NCBI RefSeq assembly: GCF_002953255.1
Contig: NZ_CP026498.1
Coordinates: forward strand, 2,204,129 to 2,268,128
Direction: 5' to 3'
DNA: 64,000 nt
Source: Streptomyces sp. CB01881
Lineage (GTDB): Bacteria; Actinomycetota; Actinomycetes; Streptomycetales; Streptomycetaceae
The notes under the pieces were generated by a model. It did not search any database and was not told where the DNA came from. It saw only the letters and a program-made list of their open reading frames with translations. How positions within the stretch are numbered: the stretch's first letter is position 1; each line of letters starts with the position of its first letter. The position numbers and the translations under genes are program-made. Shown one piece after another: positions 51,836-63,920 of this stretch.

Positions 51836-52663
51836 TCAGTACGCGCTGTCGTACGTGTAGAACTTGGTGTGGTCCAGCAGGTCGGCCGGGGTGACGTCGT
51901 TCCACGGCTTCATCGTGTCGTTCAGGGCGACCACGTTCCTGGTGCGGCGGACCGGCTGGTAGCCCTGGCCCGCATGGCGGCTCTGCCAGCCGGCCCAGAG
52001 GCGGTCGATCATGCAGTGGTGCATCCAGAACACCGGGTCGTTGGGCGACATCCCGGTGCTCATGGTGCCGCCGACCCAGACGTGCACCCGGTTGTGGACG
52101 TTGACACCCACCCAGCCCTCCAGGCTGTTGCGGAAGCCGGCGCTGGAGCTGTTGAACGGCGCGGCGTCGTACGTGGCGATCGCCAGCACGGCGTCCACGT
52201 CGGCCCTGGTCGGCAGGTTCTCTCCGGCCCGGCCCAGCTGACGGATCAGGTAGTTGCGGCTGTCGGGCCTGACGGTGAGCGTCCAGCTGCCGGAGCTCTG
52301 CGCGAACGGGCCGGTGGCCACCCGGCCGCCGGTGCCGGCGCCGTCACCGCCGAGGAAGTCCGGGCCCCAGAGGGAGGAGTCCGGGGTGCGGTCGGTGGTC
52401 CAGTCCCAGTACGGGAGCGTGACGGTGGCGTCGATCGCCTGCAGTGCCTGCTCGAAGCGCAGCAGAAAGCTGCGGTGCCAGGGCAGGAAGGACGGCGAGC
52501 GGTGGCCGGTGCGCTCGGTGGTGTCGGTGTCGCTCATGATGAAGTCGTTGTGCGTGCTGACGAACGCGTCGTACGCACCGCGGCGCTTGAGTTCCAGGAC
52601 CGCGTTGACGAACGCGCGCTTCTCGGCGGGCGTCAGGGTCGCCTGGTTCTTGCGGACAGCCAT
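51836..52663 (-). CDS. melC2: Tyrosinase MelC2
   Basis: A 275-residue type-3 copper tyrosinase that oxidises tyrosine and L-DOPA to melanin precursors. CuA ligands are His38 (STHNDF), His54 (TGHRSPSF) and His63 (LPWHRSF). CuB ligands are the two His of NVHNRVHVWVGG and the second region MSPNDPVFWMHHCMIDRLW. There is no signal peptide: it is exported through its MelC1 partner. It lies 48 bp downstream of melC1 in one operon. Confidence 0.97.
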   Translation of the reverse strand: MAVRKNQATLTPAEKRAFVNAVLELKRRGAYDAFVSTHNDFIMSDTDTTERTGHRSPSFLPWHRSFLLRFEQALQAIDATVTLPYWDWTTDRTPDSSLWGPDFLGGDGAGTGGRVATGPFAQSSGSWTLTVRPDSRNYLIRQLGRAGENLPTRADVDAVLAIATYDAAPFNSSSAGFRNSLEGWVGVNVHNRVHVWVGGTMSTGMSPNDPVFWMHHCMIDRLWAGWQSRHAGQGYQPVRRTRNVVALNDTMKPWNDVTPADLLDHTKFYTYDSAY

Positions 52664-52711
52664 GGTTCTTCCTTGAGGGTGGTCTGTGCGGGAGGCCGAA
52701 GCGGTCCGGAG

Positions 52712-53104
52712 TCAGGCGGCGAGCGGGGCCAAGTCGGCGCCGCTCAGGGCGTTGACGGCGGCCCGGACCAGCGCGCGCGGCGTGGTGAACGTCTGGTAGT
52801 GGTTGATGACGCTGATCCAGGTGCCGTCCGCGTTGCGCATCATGTGCAGTTCGCGGCCGTCGATCAGCACCATGTAGCCGCTCATCGCGTGGTGGCCGTC
52901 GCCGGACATCGGCATGCCCTGGATGCGGCGGCCGCGGAACACCTCGTCGAAGCTTTCGCCGCTCTCCGTGTCGGCGCCGCTGGCGGGTGCCACGGCGGGA
53001 CCGGTGAGACCCAGGACGACCGTGCCCGCGGCGAGGGCCGACGCGACAACGGCGCCTTGCAGCATCCGCCGGCGGGTGATTTCGGTGGTGGTGTCTTCGG
53101 ACAT
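52712..53104 (-). CDS. melC1: Tyrosinase copper chaperone/cofactor MelC1
   Basis: A 130-residue helper protein. The Tat signal TRRRMLQGAVVASALAAGT is at residues 10-28. The mature part has FDEVFRGRRIQGMPMSGDGH, then HAMSGYMVLIDGRELHMMRN, containing the His/Met residues used to load copper into MelC2, and ends with YQTFTTPRALVRAAVNAL. In Streptomyces MelC1 binds apo-tyrosinase, delivers copper and carries it through the Tat pathway. Confidence 0.96.
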   Translation of the reverse strand: MSEDTTTEITRRRMLQGAVVASALAAGTVVLGLTGPAVAPASGADTESGESFDEVFRGRRIQGMPMSGDGHHAMSGYMVLIDGRELHMMRNADGTWISVINHYQTFTTPRALVRAAVNALSGADLAPLAA

Positions 53105-53453
53105 GGCAGTGCCCCCCAGATGGAAAACGTGAAGAACTTTCAGTGCCCCCGTAGCATGCGGACCGGTCGGCAGATTCGGCGGCGATCGGCCCGCTCGGAA
53201 TCATTCCTACCAGTCGTGAGCGAACAGTCCGGATGCGTGATCGACTTGAGGGCCAAAAGTGATCATTTCAAGCCGGTCACGTGAAGGATGTTGCATCTTT
53301 TACAGAAGCCAGAGCTTCGGTTCGCAGCGAATCCTGCGCGCGAAAACCGGAGATCCTTCACCCGGGCGGCCACCACACCGCAAGGCCTGCGGCCCTGACG
53401 CACCTTTTGTGACGGTCGCTACACGAACAGGTTGACGCGATGCCACCAGGTGA
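53105..53453. promoter_or_regulatory. melC upstream region
   Basis: This stretch is distinctly more AT-rich than its surroundings. A perfect GGAAT-C-ATTCC palindrome lies at 53197-53207, about 95 bp upstream of melC1, and could be an operator. No gene is seen. Confidence 0.4.
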
Positions 53454-53890
53454 TCACGCCCTGCCTGACCAGCGGCTCCATGACTGACATACCCCAGGAG
53501 TCCCGCTGCCCGCCGTGTTCACCCCGCACGCCACCTCAGGGGCTCCCCGGCCTTCGGGAACGAGTCGTCGTCGACCACCCACTCCTCCGGCGCGAGGGCG
53601 GAGGTCATCCCCCGGACGATCCGCCGCAGCACCGGCGCGTGGTCCCGCGGCGACTGGCTGACGAACCGCCGCAGGGCCCGCATGTTCCCGTCCGGCAGCC
53701 GCTCGGCGATGGGCTGGATCGACGTGCGCCACCCATCCGGCATCAGTCCTTGCGGGTGGCAATCCCCCTGCCGGCGCCGGTCCTTGCGCGCCCGGGACGC
53801 GAACACCTCGGCCACGAAGGCGCCGAGGTGTTCGCGCGGCTTCTCCACCTCACCGGGATCCACCGGCCGCAGCGCGCACCGCCGCGGCAA
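53454..53890 (-). pseudogene. IS701-family transposase remnant
   Basis: The minus strand reads GWRTSIQPIAERLPDGNMRA, then LRRFVSQSPRDHAPVLRRIV and EEWVVDDDSFPKAGE, matching the N-terminal third of IS701 DDE transposases up to the first catalytic Asp (WVVDDxxFPK). The frame then breaks. Sequence continuing the family (ACGVNTAGSGTPGVCQ) is in another frame near 53500, and the rest is absent. No inverted repeats or target duplication were found. This is an old, truncated insertion beside the melC operon. Confidence 0.7.
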
Positions 53891-54095
53891 CCAAGATCAA
53901 ATCAACCTGACGAAGTACTACCAGCCGAGCGCCCGCGTGAACTGCTCGCGACACACTCAAACCAGCCACGCGGTACAACTACCCATCGAACAAATCGAGT
54001 TGTCGGGCATCTGTCGCCCGCCGCCAGCAGCCTTACCGGTCGGTGCCGCCGCCATCCGGCATCGCCGGCAACGGTGACCCGAACGACGGCGTCCG

Positions 54096-54461
54096 TCAGT
54101 ACGAAGCGCTGGTGGCGCACCGACCGAGGTCGGTGTTGCACACGACGACGTACGAAGTGATTCCGGAGTCCTGGAGCTGGAGGGTGTAGTGCTTGTCGCC
54201 CCGGACGTTGCTGTAGGCGCTGGACCAGCGGCCGTTCGACTGCTGGAGGTTTACCGTGCAGTAGTTGCCCGTAGTGGAGATCACGTAGCCCTGCACCCAG
54301 TCGTGCCCGTTGTAGTACTGAACGTTCATGCCTCCGGCACAGCCGGGGACATTGGCGGGGTAGGTGGCGTCGGCCGACGCCACCCCCGTGCTGAGACCCA
54401 GGCTGCCTGCGGCGACGGCAGTCACGGCGGCGAGGCGGACGGCGGTGCGCAACCCAATCAT
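54096..54461 (-). CDS. Small secreted Cys-containing protein, function unknown
   Basis: A 121-residue protein from ATG 54461 (AGGGGGAAAC upstream). The signal peptide (RTAVRLAAVTAVAAGSLGLS) is cleaved near ASA-DAT. The mature 90 residues have four Cys (PGCAGG, NYCTVN, VVCNTD, GRCATS), probably two disulfides, and a beta-sandwich-like pattern with aromatic residues (MNVQYYNGHDWVQGYVIST). I do not recognise a named family. The region between it and the transposase remnant (53891-54095) is AT-richer and empty. Confidence 0.72.
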   Translation of the reverse strand: MIGLRTAVRLAAVTAVAAGSLGLSTGVASADATYPANVPGCAGGMNVQYYNGHDWVQGYVISTTGNYCTVNLQQSNGRWSSAYSNVRGDKHYTLQLQDSGITSYVVVCNTDLGRCATSASY

Positions 54462-55046
54462 CGTTTCCCCCTGTGGAGTTGGCGGCTGATTCCTGCGACC
54501 TATGCTGCCATCGAACCCCCCTGAAGGCACGTCTCCCGCACGAATCCACACACGCCTGGGACGACCTGCCGCGCGCGGCGTGGCGGCAGCCGTGGCCGGA
54601 GCCCTCGCCGACCCGGCGAACCGATCCGGTGAACCCCTGCCCGGACGTGCGTCCCGTCCAGGTGGACCGCCGCGCTGCCCTGCGAGCCGGTCACCGCGCG
54701 CACCGGAGTCCAGGCCATGGCCCACTCGCCAACGCCGCCTCGACCGACGGCATCCTCGAACGCCTCCACCAGGCCACCGGTGGCCTCGCCCTGCTCTACG
54801 TCCTCTCGCCGTTCGGCGGCGCGAAGCGGCTCTCTGCACCGACTACGTCATCGGCGACACTCGCGTGCGCCTTCCGTTCCGCCACTGTCAGAAAGCCGTC
54901 TCCTGGCACCGAGCTCAGCACGCCGTCATCGTGGAAGGCGAGGTCCGTCCATGTCGGACCGGGACGCCGCCTGCTCGTCGACGACCCGGGCAAGTGTCGC
55001 CCCATCGACGGGATCCTCCTGCCCCTCCGCTGAACCAGACCCCGGC
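54462..55046. other. 585-bp region with no assignable gene
   Basis: Several overlapping frames in both directions have partly coding-like codon use near 54790-54980 (for example AFHDDGVLSSVPGDGFLTVA on minus), but none has a start, a stop and a family pattern together. With the adjacent fragments, this looks like degraded sequence. Confidence 0.4.
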
Positions 55047-55775
55047 TCAGCGGTGCTCGGGGTTCTCGAAGTCGAAGCGGCAGCCGGCGTCCCACTCGGA
55101 GCGCTGGTTGCCGTGGGCGGGGATGCCGCCGGCGTCCTTGAGCATGCGGGCCAGGTGGAGCAGGTTCCACGTCATGAAGGTGGCGTTGCGGTTGGTGAAG
55201 TCGTTCTCCGGGCCGCCGGAGCCGGGGTCCAGGTAGGACGGGCCGGGGCCCGCCTCACCCACCCAGCCGGCGTCGGCCTGCGGCGGGATCACGTACCCGA
55301 GGTGCTGGAGGCTGTAGAGCACGTTCATCGCGCAGTGCTTGGCACCGTCCTCGTTCCCGGTGATCAGACAGCCGCCGACCCGGCCGTAGTAGGCGTACTG
55401 GCCCTCGGAGTTGAGGATCGACGAGCAGGCGTAGAGCCGCTCGATCACCTTCTTCATCACGGAGGAGTTGTCCCCGAGCCAGACCGGGCCGGCGAGGACG
55501 AGGACGTCGGCGGCCATCACCTGGCTGTAGAGGACCGGCCAGTCGTCCGTCTCCCAGCCGTGCTCGGTCATGTCCGGCCAGACGCCGGTGGCGATGTCGT
55601 GGTCGACCGCGCGGAGCACGTCGACCTGGACGCCCTGGCGCTGCATGATGCCGGTGCTGACGTCGATCAGGCCCTGGGTGTGGCTGCGTTCGGGTGAGCG
55701 CTTGAGCGTGCAGTTGATCACCAGGGCGCGCAGGTCGTCGTGGCGGCGGGGCGGGGCGGGCGGCGGAGCGGACAT
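55047..55775 (-). CDS. Flavodoxin-fold NAD(P)H-dependent oxidoreductase (NADPH-FMN reductase-like)
   Basis: A 242-residue flavoprotein. The FMN phosphate loop region is LRALVINCTLKRSPERSHTQ near residues 14-33. ADVLVLAGPVWLGDNSSVMK and YGRVGGCLITGNEDGAKHC are further family signatures. ATG 55775 begins the family-like part; a much longer open frame upstream is not coding. It reduces FMN or acts as a quinone or azo reductase. A broken copy of its C-terminal end lies at 50446-50592, 4.5 kb away. Confidence 0.88.
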   Translation of the reverse strand: MSAPPPAPPRRHDDLRALVINCTLKRSPERSHTQGLIDVSTGIMQRQGVQVDVLRAVDHDIATGVWPDMTEHGWETDDWPVLYSQVMAADVLVLAGPVWLGDNSSVMKKVIERLYACSSILNSEGQYAYYGRVGGCLITGNEDGAKHCAMNVLYSLQHLGYVIPPQADAGWVGEAGPGPSYLDPGSGGPENDFTNRNATFMTWNLLHLARMLKDAGGIPAHGNQRSEWDAGCRFDFENPEHR

Positions 55776-55999
55776 CGGCGGGGCCTTTCGACGGGTCTTG
55801 CGAACCTCGCAACGGGCCTTGCGACGGGTCACGTCGCCGGCCTTGCGGTGGGTCTCGTGGCGGAGCGGTCGCCCACCAGTCCAACCGGACCGCCCCGCCG
55901 CCGCCCGCCGGGCTGGGCCGACCGCCTGACGGGGCCGACCGACCCACTGGACGCGCCCGCTGGATGCACCCGTTGGGCGGAGTCCGTCGGGCCGGACCG

Positions 56000-56728
56000 T
56001 CAGGCGCCGCCGTCCGGCCGGTCGACCGGGGGCAGCACCGGGGTCACGATCAGCCGTCCCGCCAGGGCGGCCCCCGCGGTGACGGTGGCGAGGGTGGCGT
56101 CGTAGAACGGGCGCAGGTTGCGCTGGTGCCAGAGGATCTGGGTGGTGGCCCAGGCGGCGTCGCGGGCACGGGCGATGGAGAAGCTGGCGACGATGTGCTT
56201 CAGCGGTTCGGTGGCCCCGGTGGCGGCCCTGAGGACCTGCACCTCGAAGGAGGCCCGGACCTCCGCCTCGACCTGGGCCAGCAGCTCGTTCACCTTGAGG
56301 TAGTCGGCGTGCACGGGCGGCGTGTCCGGCGTGGTGCGGCGTTCGATGCAGGTCGACACCACGGCGAGCGGGAGGTCGTGGTTGATGTGCGCGTTCATCC
56401 CGGCGAAGGCGAACTGGACCGGCCAGACCACCCGGTTGTCCCTCGCCTCGAACAGCGGCTGCCAGGACGCGTTCACCGGGCTGCCGGCCTCGGCGGCGTC
56501 CACGGCGTCGAAGTAGAGGTTGGCGAAGACCACGTCCAGGCGCTCGATGAACGCCTGGTCGTGGAAGTAGCCTGCCTGGAGGCGTTCCCCCACCAGCTCG
56601 GTGACCCGCAGGTACATCCGGTTGAAGCAGGCGACGCCGTCCCGCGGGTCCAGCCGGTCCTTGATCGCCCGCATCCGCTCGACGACCTCCTCGACGCTCT
56701 GTGCGCTCCTGGTCCGCGACTGGGTCAT
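56000..56728 (-). CDS. DUF5995 family protein
   Basis: A 242-residue all-helical soluble protein starting at ATG 56728. Recognisable blocks are VEEVVERMRAIKDRLDPRDG, VACFNRMYLRVTELVGERL, LDVVFANLYFDAVDAAE and FAFAGMNAHINHDLPLAVVS, the DUF5995 pattern of actinobacteria. The conserved His/Asn/Asp in NAHINHDLP may bind a ligand. The function is unknown. A C-terminal hydrophobic stretch (VTAGAALAGRLIVTPVLP) might associate with membranes. Confidence 0.82.
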   Translation of the reverse strand: MTQSRTRSAQSVEEVVERMRAIKDRLDPRDGVACFNRMYLRVTELVGERLQAGYFHDQAFIERLDVVFANLYFDAVDAAEAGSPVNASWQPLFEARDNRVVWPVQFAFAGMNAHINHDLPLAVVSTCIERRTTPDTPPVHADYLKVNELLAQVEAEVRASFEVQVLRAATGATEPLKHIVASFSIARARDAAWATTQILWHQRNLRPFYDATLATVTAGAALAGRLIVTPVLPPVDRPDGGA

Positions 56729-56899
56729 GGTTGTCCCCTTCCGAGGCGTTGGGTGGTGCCGTTCGGTCCGACTGCCACCTATACACACCGGCCGCCACCG
56801 CCGCGCCCGCCACCGTCCCGGTCACACCGGCCCCGTTCACCCGAACCGCCCCCTCCCGGCTGTCGGCCGGGAGGGGGCGGCAGGCCTTCCGGTCCGGGC

Positions 56900-58564
56900 C
56901 TACCCCACCGGCCAGCCGTCCACCGTGGTGATGCTGCGGTGGTACGGCCCGTCCGGCCCGGTGCTGCGGTAGTCCTCCACCGAGCCGCCGGTGCGCACGG
57001 TGCTGTCCCCGTCGTGCCGGTGGGCGGTCGGGCGCAGGGTGTGGTCGACGGTGGACCGCCCGGTGGTCCGGGCGCCGACAGCACTGGTGTCCTCGCGGTG
57101 GTAGCCGAGTTCCATGGCCGTCCGCTGGTCGCTGTTGCCGGCCGCGTCCCGGGTGACCTTGTAGGTGACGTCCAGCGGTTCGCCCTCGTGGACGGTGGTG
57201 GTGCGGTGCGGGCCGGCGCCCCAGGTGGCGGTGGTCCGGGTCAGGTCCGTGCGGTTGTGCAGGGTGAGGTCGTTGCCGCCGTCGCGCAGCTGCTGGGCGG
57301 AGCCGAAGACGAGGTCGTCGCGGACCTCGGTGGTGACGCGCCCGTGCGAGGTCTGCACCCAGCCGCGCGCCAGGTCGTGCCGGTCCGCCGTCACGTTCCA
57401 GTCCCCGCTGCCGCCGCCGTGGTCCGTGAGGACCGTCCCGACCGCCGCCTCCGGTGCCACCCGGTACTCGGTGAGCTGCCCGGTGGTGCGGGCGGCGCCG
57501 CGGTCCACCTCGGCGAACAGGTTGACCTGCCCGCTCCAGAGGTCGTTGGCCTGGGCCTCGGCCGCGTTGACGGCGATGCCGACGGAGTGCGGGCGGCCGT
57601 CCAGCAGCAGGCCGACGTACGGGGTGAGGTCGACCCGGTACGCGGGCAGGTCGAAGGCGAAGACCCCGGGCGTGGGCCGCCAGAGCAGCGGGTCCCATCC
57701 GCCGGTGTAGATCACCGGGTAGGGCCAGACCGCGCCGGCCGTCCGCCCGTCGATGCTGAGCCGCAGCTCACGGAACGGCCCCTTCCCGCACACCCCGGTC
57801 CCCGGGTTGGCGCGGGCGAACTCGTCCGGCGCCGACGCGTACGCGAACTCCTCGCAGGCACCCCCGCCCCGTGCGTACACCTCGGCGGTCAGCCGCTCCA
57901 GGTTCTGCGGGAAGGTGAGCTCGCGGCCGGCCGTCGGCGCGGCCTGGGTGAGCCCGAACGCCCCGGTGGTCAGCACCCGGTCGGCGGTGCGGGCCGCGGG
58001 CCACCGCGCGGAGGTGGTGTAGAAGGTGAGGCTGGCCGAGATCCGGAACACCCCCGTGTACGTGGCGTCGGTGACGTTGGCCAGGTCGAAGGAGAACGGC
58101 TGCGCCCCGCCCGCGAACAGTGGCGCGTACCGGGTGACGTCCCGCTCGACCGCCCACTCGATGCCGTCCTTGGAGGGCTCGGGCGTGGACGAGAGCAGCA
58201 CCTGCACCCCGCCGACCCGCACGTTGAACAGCCGGTCGAACTGCCGGCCGGCCACCTGCCCGTGCAGGTCCATCACCACCGCCGACCACGGCCCCGCACA
58301 CCCCGCCGGCGGTACCACGGTGGCGTTGTACGGCGTGTCCGGCGGATTCCCGTACCCGTCCCGGAACGGCTGGTCGTGCATCACCTCCACCGTGCACGAA
58401 CGCGTGTCCGGCCTGGTGAGCGGCCTGACCGCGCTGAGCGGGTCGTGGTAGTCGCTGCCGAAGTCGGCGTGCGCGGGGCCGGCGGCGGCCAGCGCCCCGG
58501 TGAGGGCGAGCAGGGCCGCCCCCAACAGGCGGCCTGCTCGGCGAAACAGCGGACGAACAGCCAT
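56900..58564 (-). CDS. Secreted peptide N-glycanase A-like amidase (PNaseA domain)
   Basis: A 554-residue exported protein from ATG 58564 (GAGGAGAGGGAC upstream). The signal peptide is AGRLLGAALLALTGALAAAG, cleaved near AHA-DFG. The PNGase A family pattern is clear: CTVEVMHDQPFRDGYG, VVMDLHGQVAGRQFDRLFNV, GGVQVLLSSTPEPSKDGIEW followed by AVERDVTRYAPL, and TYTGVFRISASLTFY. Family enzymes release N-glycans from glycopeptides. Bacterial members are exported and probably act on environmental plant or fungal glycoproteins. The C-terminal third is beta-rich and unassigned. Confidence 0.85.
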   Translation of the reverse strand: MAVRPLFRRAGRLLGAALLALTGALAAAGPAHADFGSDYHDPLSAVRPLTRPDTRSCTVEVMHDQPFRDGYGNPPDTPYNATVVPPAGCAGPWSAVVMDLHGQVAGRQFDRLFNVRVGGVQVLLSSTPEPSKDGIEWAVERDVTRYAPLFAGGAQPFSFDLANVTDATYTGVFRISASLTFYTTSARWPAARTADRVLTTGAFGLTQAAPTAGRELTFPQNLERLTAEVYARGGGACEEFAYASAPDEFARANPGTGVCGKGPFRELRLSIDGRTAGAVWPYPVIYTGGWDPLLWRPTPGVFAFDLPAYRVDLTPYVGLLLDGRPHSVGIAVNAAEAQANDLWSGQVNLFAEVDRGAARTTGQLTEYRVAPEAAVGTVLTDHGGGSGDWNVTADRHDLARGWVQTSHGRVTTEVRDDLVFGSAQQLRDGGNDLTLHNRTDLTRTTATWGAGPHRTTTVHEGEPLDVTYKVTRDAAGNSDQRTAMELGYHREDTSAVGARTTGRSTVDHTLRPTAHRHDGDSTVRTGGSVEDYRSTGPDGPYHRSITTVDGWPVG

Positions 58565-58602
58565 CGGTGTCCCTCTCCTCGACCCGGACGGACGACCCCG
58601 GC

Positions 58603-58632
58603 ATCCTCCCGACAGTGGCATGCCACCGTCAA
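58603..58632 (-). promoter_or_regulatory. Promoter with a perfect spacer palindrome upstream of the PNGase A-like gene
   Basis: On the minus strand TTGACG (58627-58632) and GAGGAT (58603-58608) are 18 bp apart. The 12-bp perfect palindrome GTGGCATGCCAC (58615-58626) sits directly beside the -35 box within the spacer, a typical repressor site. Confidence 0.55.
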
Positions 58633-58784
58633 TACTCGTGCCCGCCGGACCCCGGCTCCGGCATGGCATTTCGGCAACGAATGCAACCTTCCGCATCCAC
58701 GGTGCGTGCACGCTCTGGTAGGCATGTGGCGGTTGCGGGCGCGGGCGCGGGTCGGCGCTGCGCGGCACGCGGGAGGGGAAGCAC

Positions 58785-61991
<3,207 letters not shown>

Positions 61992-62046
61992 ACCCCGCGG
62001 GGCGCGGTCCGCGGGCGGGCCCGTCCGCACGCACCGGTAACGAAAA

Positions 62047-62092
62047 AAGGGTGGGGCGGCAACCGGAGAGAACCCGTTGCCGCCCCACCCTT
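62047..62092 (-). terminator. Strong terminator of the GAPDH gene
   Basis: A perfect 17-bp stem (62047-62063 with 62076-62092) is flanked on its left by a run of six A, which gives a U-tract on minus-strand transcripts reading out of the GAPDH gene. It can also stop the convergent helicase transcript. Confidence 0.88.
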
Positions 62093-62126
62093 CGTGCGGG
62101 TCCCACGGTCAGATCCTGACGGACCC

Positions 62127-62159
62127 GACGGACGTGACGGACGTGACGGACGTGACGGA
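62127..62159. repeat. 9-bp tandem repeat after the GAPDH stop
   Basis: GACGGACGT repeats three full times plus a partial GACGGA directly against the GAPDH stop codon. It has no clear role. Confidence 0.75.
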
Positions 62160-63596
62160 TCAGACCGCCGGGGCCGGGTACGTCGGGTACTCGACGCCGG
62201 AGACGTGCTGGACGACCCGGATGACCTGGCAGGAGTAGCCGAACTCGTTGTCGTACCACAGGTAGAGGATGGCGTTGTCGCCCTCGACCTTGGTCGCGCC
62301 GGCGTCGACGATCGAGGCGTGCCGCGAGCCGATGAAGTCGCTGGACACCGCGTCGGGGGCGGTGGTGAAGTCGATCTGGCGCCGCAGCGGCGAGGTCAGC
62401 GAGACGTCACGGAGGTACTCGAGGACCTCCTCGCGGTCGGCCTCCTGCGCGAGCTGCAGGTTGAGGATCGCGATCGAGACGTCCGGGACCGGCACGCGGA
62501 TCGAGCTGCCGGTGATCTTCGCCTTCAGCTCGGGCAGGGCCTTGGCGACGGCCGAGGCGGCGCCGGTCTCGGTGATGACCATGTTCAGCGGTGCCGAACG
62601 GCCACGACGGTCCGACTTGTGGTAGTTGTCCAGCAGGTTCTGGTCGTTCGTGAACGAGTGGACGGTCTCCACGTGACCACGCAGCACGCCGTACTTGTCG
62701 TCCATCGCCTTCAGCGGCGGAACGATCGCGTTGGTGGTGCAGGACGCGCAGGACAGGATCTGCTCGTCCGGCTTGATCGTGTCGTGGTTGACGCCGTGCA
62801 CGATGTTCGGGACGTCGCCCTTGCCCGGCGCGGTCAGCACGACCTTCTCGATACCCGGCCGCAGGTGCTTCGCGAGGCCCTCGCGGTCACGCCACTTGCC
62901 GGTGTTGTCGATGAGGATGGCGTCCTTGATGCCGTACGCCGTGTAGTCGACCTCGGAGGGGTCGTTGGCGTAGATCACCTTGATCGCGTTGCCGTTGGCG
63001 ATGATCGTGCTGTTCGCCTCGTCAACGGTGATCGTGCCCTGGAACTGGCCGTGGATGGAGTCGCGACGCAGCAGCGAGGCACGCTTCACGATGTCCTGGT
63101 CGCCGCCCTGGCGGACGACGATGGCGCGCAGGCGCAGGCCACCGGACTTCTCGATCAGCAGCCGGGCCACCAGGCGGCCGATGCGGCCGAACCCGTAGAG
63201 GACGACGTCGCGCGAGTCACGGCGCTCGATCTTGTTGTCACCGGTCGCACCGGCCACCGCCTGCGCGGTGAACTCCTCCACCGACAGGCCGTGGTCATCG
63301 GCCCGGTAGGTCTCGGCGAGCATGCCGATGTCGATCTGCGAAGGACCGAGGTCGAGCGTGGTGAGCGCCTGAAGGAACGGCAGGGTCTCGGTGACCGAGA
63401 GCTCCTCGCCGGCGATCTGGCGAGCAAACCGGTGGGTCTTGAGGATGCTCACCACCGACTTGTTCACCAGGGAGCGGCTGTGCAACAGGACAGTGACGTC
63501 CCGCTCCCGATGCAGTCGGCCGATGACCGGGATCATCGACTCCGCGATCTCCTCGCGGTTCTTCCAGTCCGTGAACACGTCGTCGTTGACAGTCAC
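62160..63596 (-). CDS. gap: Glyceraldehyde-3-phosphate dehydrogenase, long actinobacterial form
   Basis: A 478-residue GAPDH with an N-terminal extension of about 130 residues (TVNDDVFTDWKNREEIAESM) before the Rossmann motif VVLYGFGRIGRLVARLL. The catalytic Cys lies in ILSCASCTTNAIVPP, and the substrate and inter-subunit loops (HSFTNDQNLLDNYHKSDRRG, RGRSAPLNMVITETGAA) are intact, as is the C-terminal WYDNEFGYS. It oxidises glyceraldehyde-3-phosphate with NAD(P)+. GTG 63596 gives the family start; the frame extends 27 codons further. It lies next to the rRNA operon end, and its terminator is strong. Confidence 0.95.
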   Translation of the reverse strand: MTVNDDVFTDWKNREEIAESMIPVIGRLHRERDVTVLLHSRSLVNKSVVSILKTHRFARQIAGEELSVTETLPFLQALTTLDLGPSQIDIGMLAETYRADDHGLSVEEFTAQAVAGATGDNKIERRDSRDVVLYGFGRIGRLVARLLIEKSGGLRLRAIVVRQGGDQDIVKRASLLRRDSIHGQFQGTITVDEANSTIIANGNAIKVIYANDPSEVDYTAYGIKDAILIDNTGKWRDREGLAKHLRPGIEKVVLTAPGKGDVPNIVHGVNHDTIKPDEQILSCASCTTNAIVPPLKAMDDKYGVLRGHVETVHSFTNDQNLLDNYHKSDRRGRSAPLNMVITETGAASAVAKALPELKAKITGSSIRVPVPDVSIAILNLQLAQEADREEVLEYLRDVSLTSPLRRQIDFTTAPDAVSSDFIGSRHASIVDAGATKVEGDNAILYLWYDNEFGYSCQVIRVVQHVSGVEYPTYPAPAV

Positions 63597-63875
63597 AAGT
63601 CCATCTTTCGAGCTAGGAGGGTAATCCCATCCTAGCTTTCGGCCGCGTTGATCATTCACGCGGACCCCCTCCGACAAGGGGCTTCCCCCACCCGACGGCC
63701 CTTTTCGGCCCGGAACCGCCCCTTGTCGAGCCCGGAAAACGGGCCTGAGCGGCCGGCCTCCGGGGCGCGAACGTGAACTTCACCACCCTCGGCCCTCGAC
63801 GGGTCCCGATCCGGGGCCGGCCGGCCCCGGCCCCGGTCCCGGTCCCGGTCCCGGTCCCGGTTCCGGGAAACGCAA
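63597..63875. other. GAPDH upstream region with CGGTCC repeats
   Basis: No gene is seen. Between about 63815 and 63860 there is a run of GGCCCC/GGTCCC hexamer repeats with at least four perfect CGGTCC units. A candidate GAPDH promoter was not clear. Confidence 0.5.
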
Positions 63876-63908
63876 AGAACCCCCGATCCGTGATGGATCG
63901 GGGGTTCT
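63876..63908 (-). terminator. rRNA operon terminator
   Basis: AGAACCCCCGATCC (63876-63889) pairs perfectly with 63895-63908 over a 5-nt loop, just downstream of the 5S rRNA 3' end on the minus strand. Confidence 0.9.
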
Positions 63909-63920
63909 CTGTGAATGATT

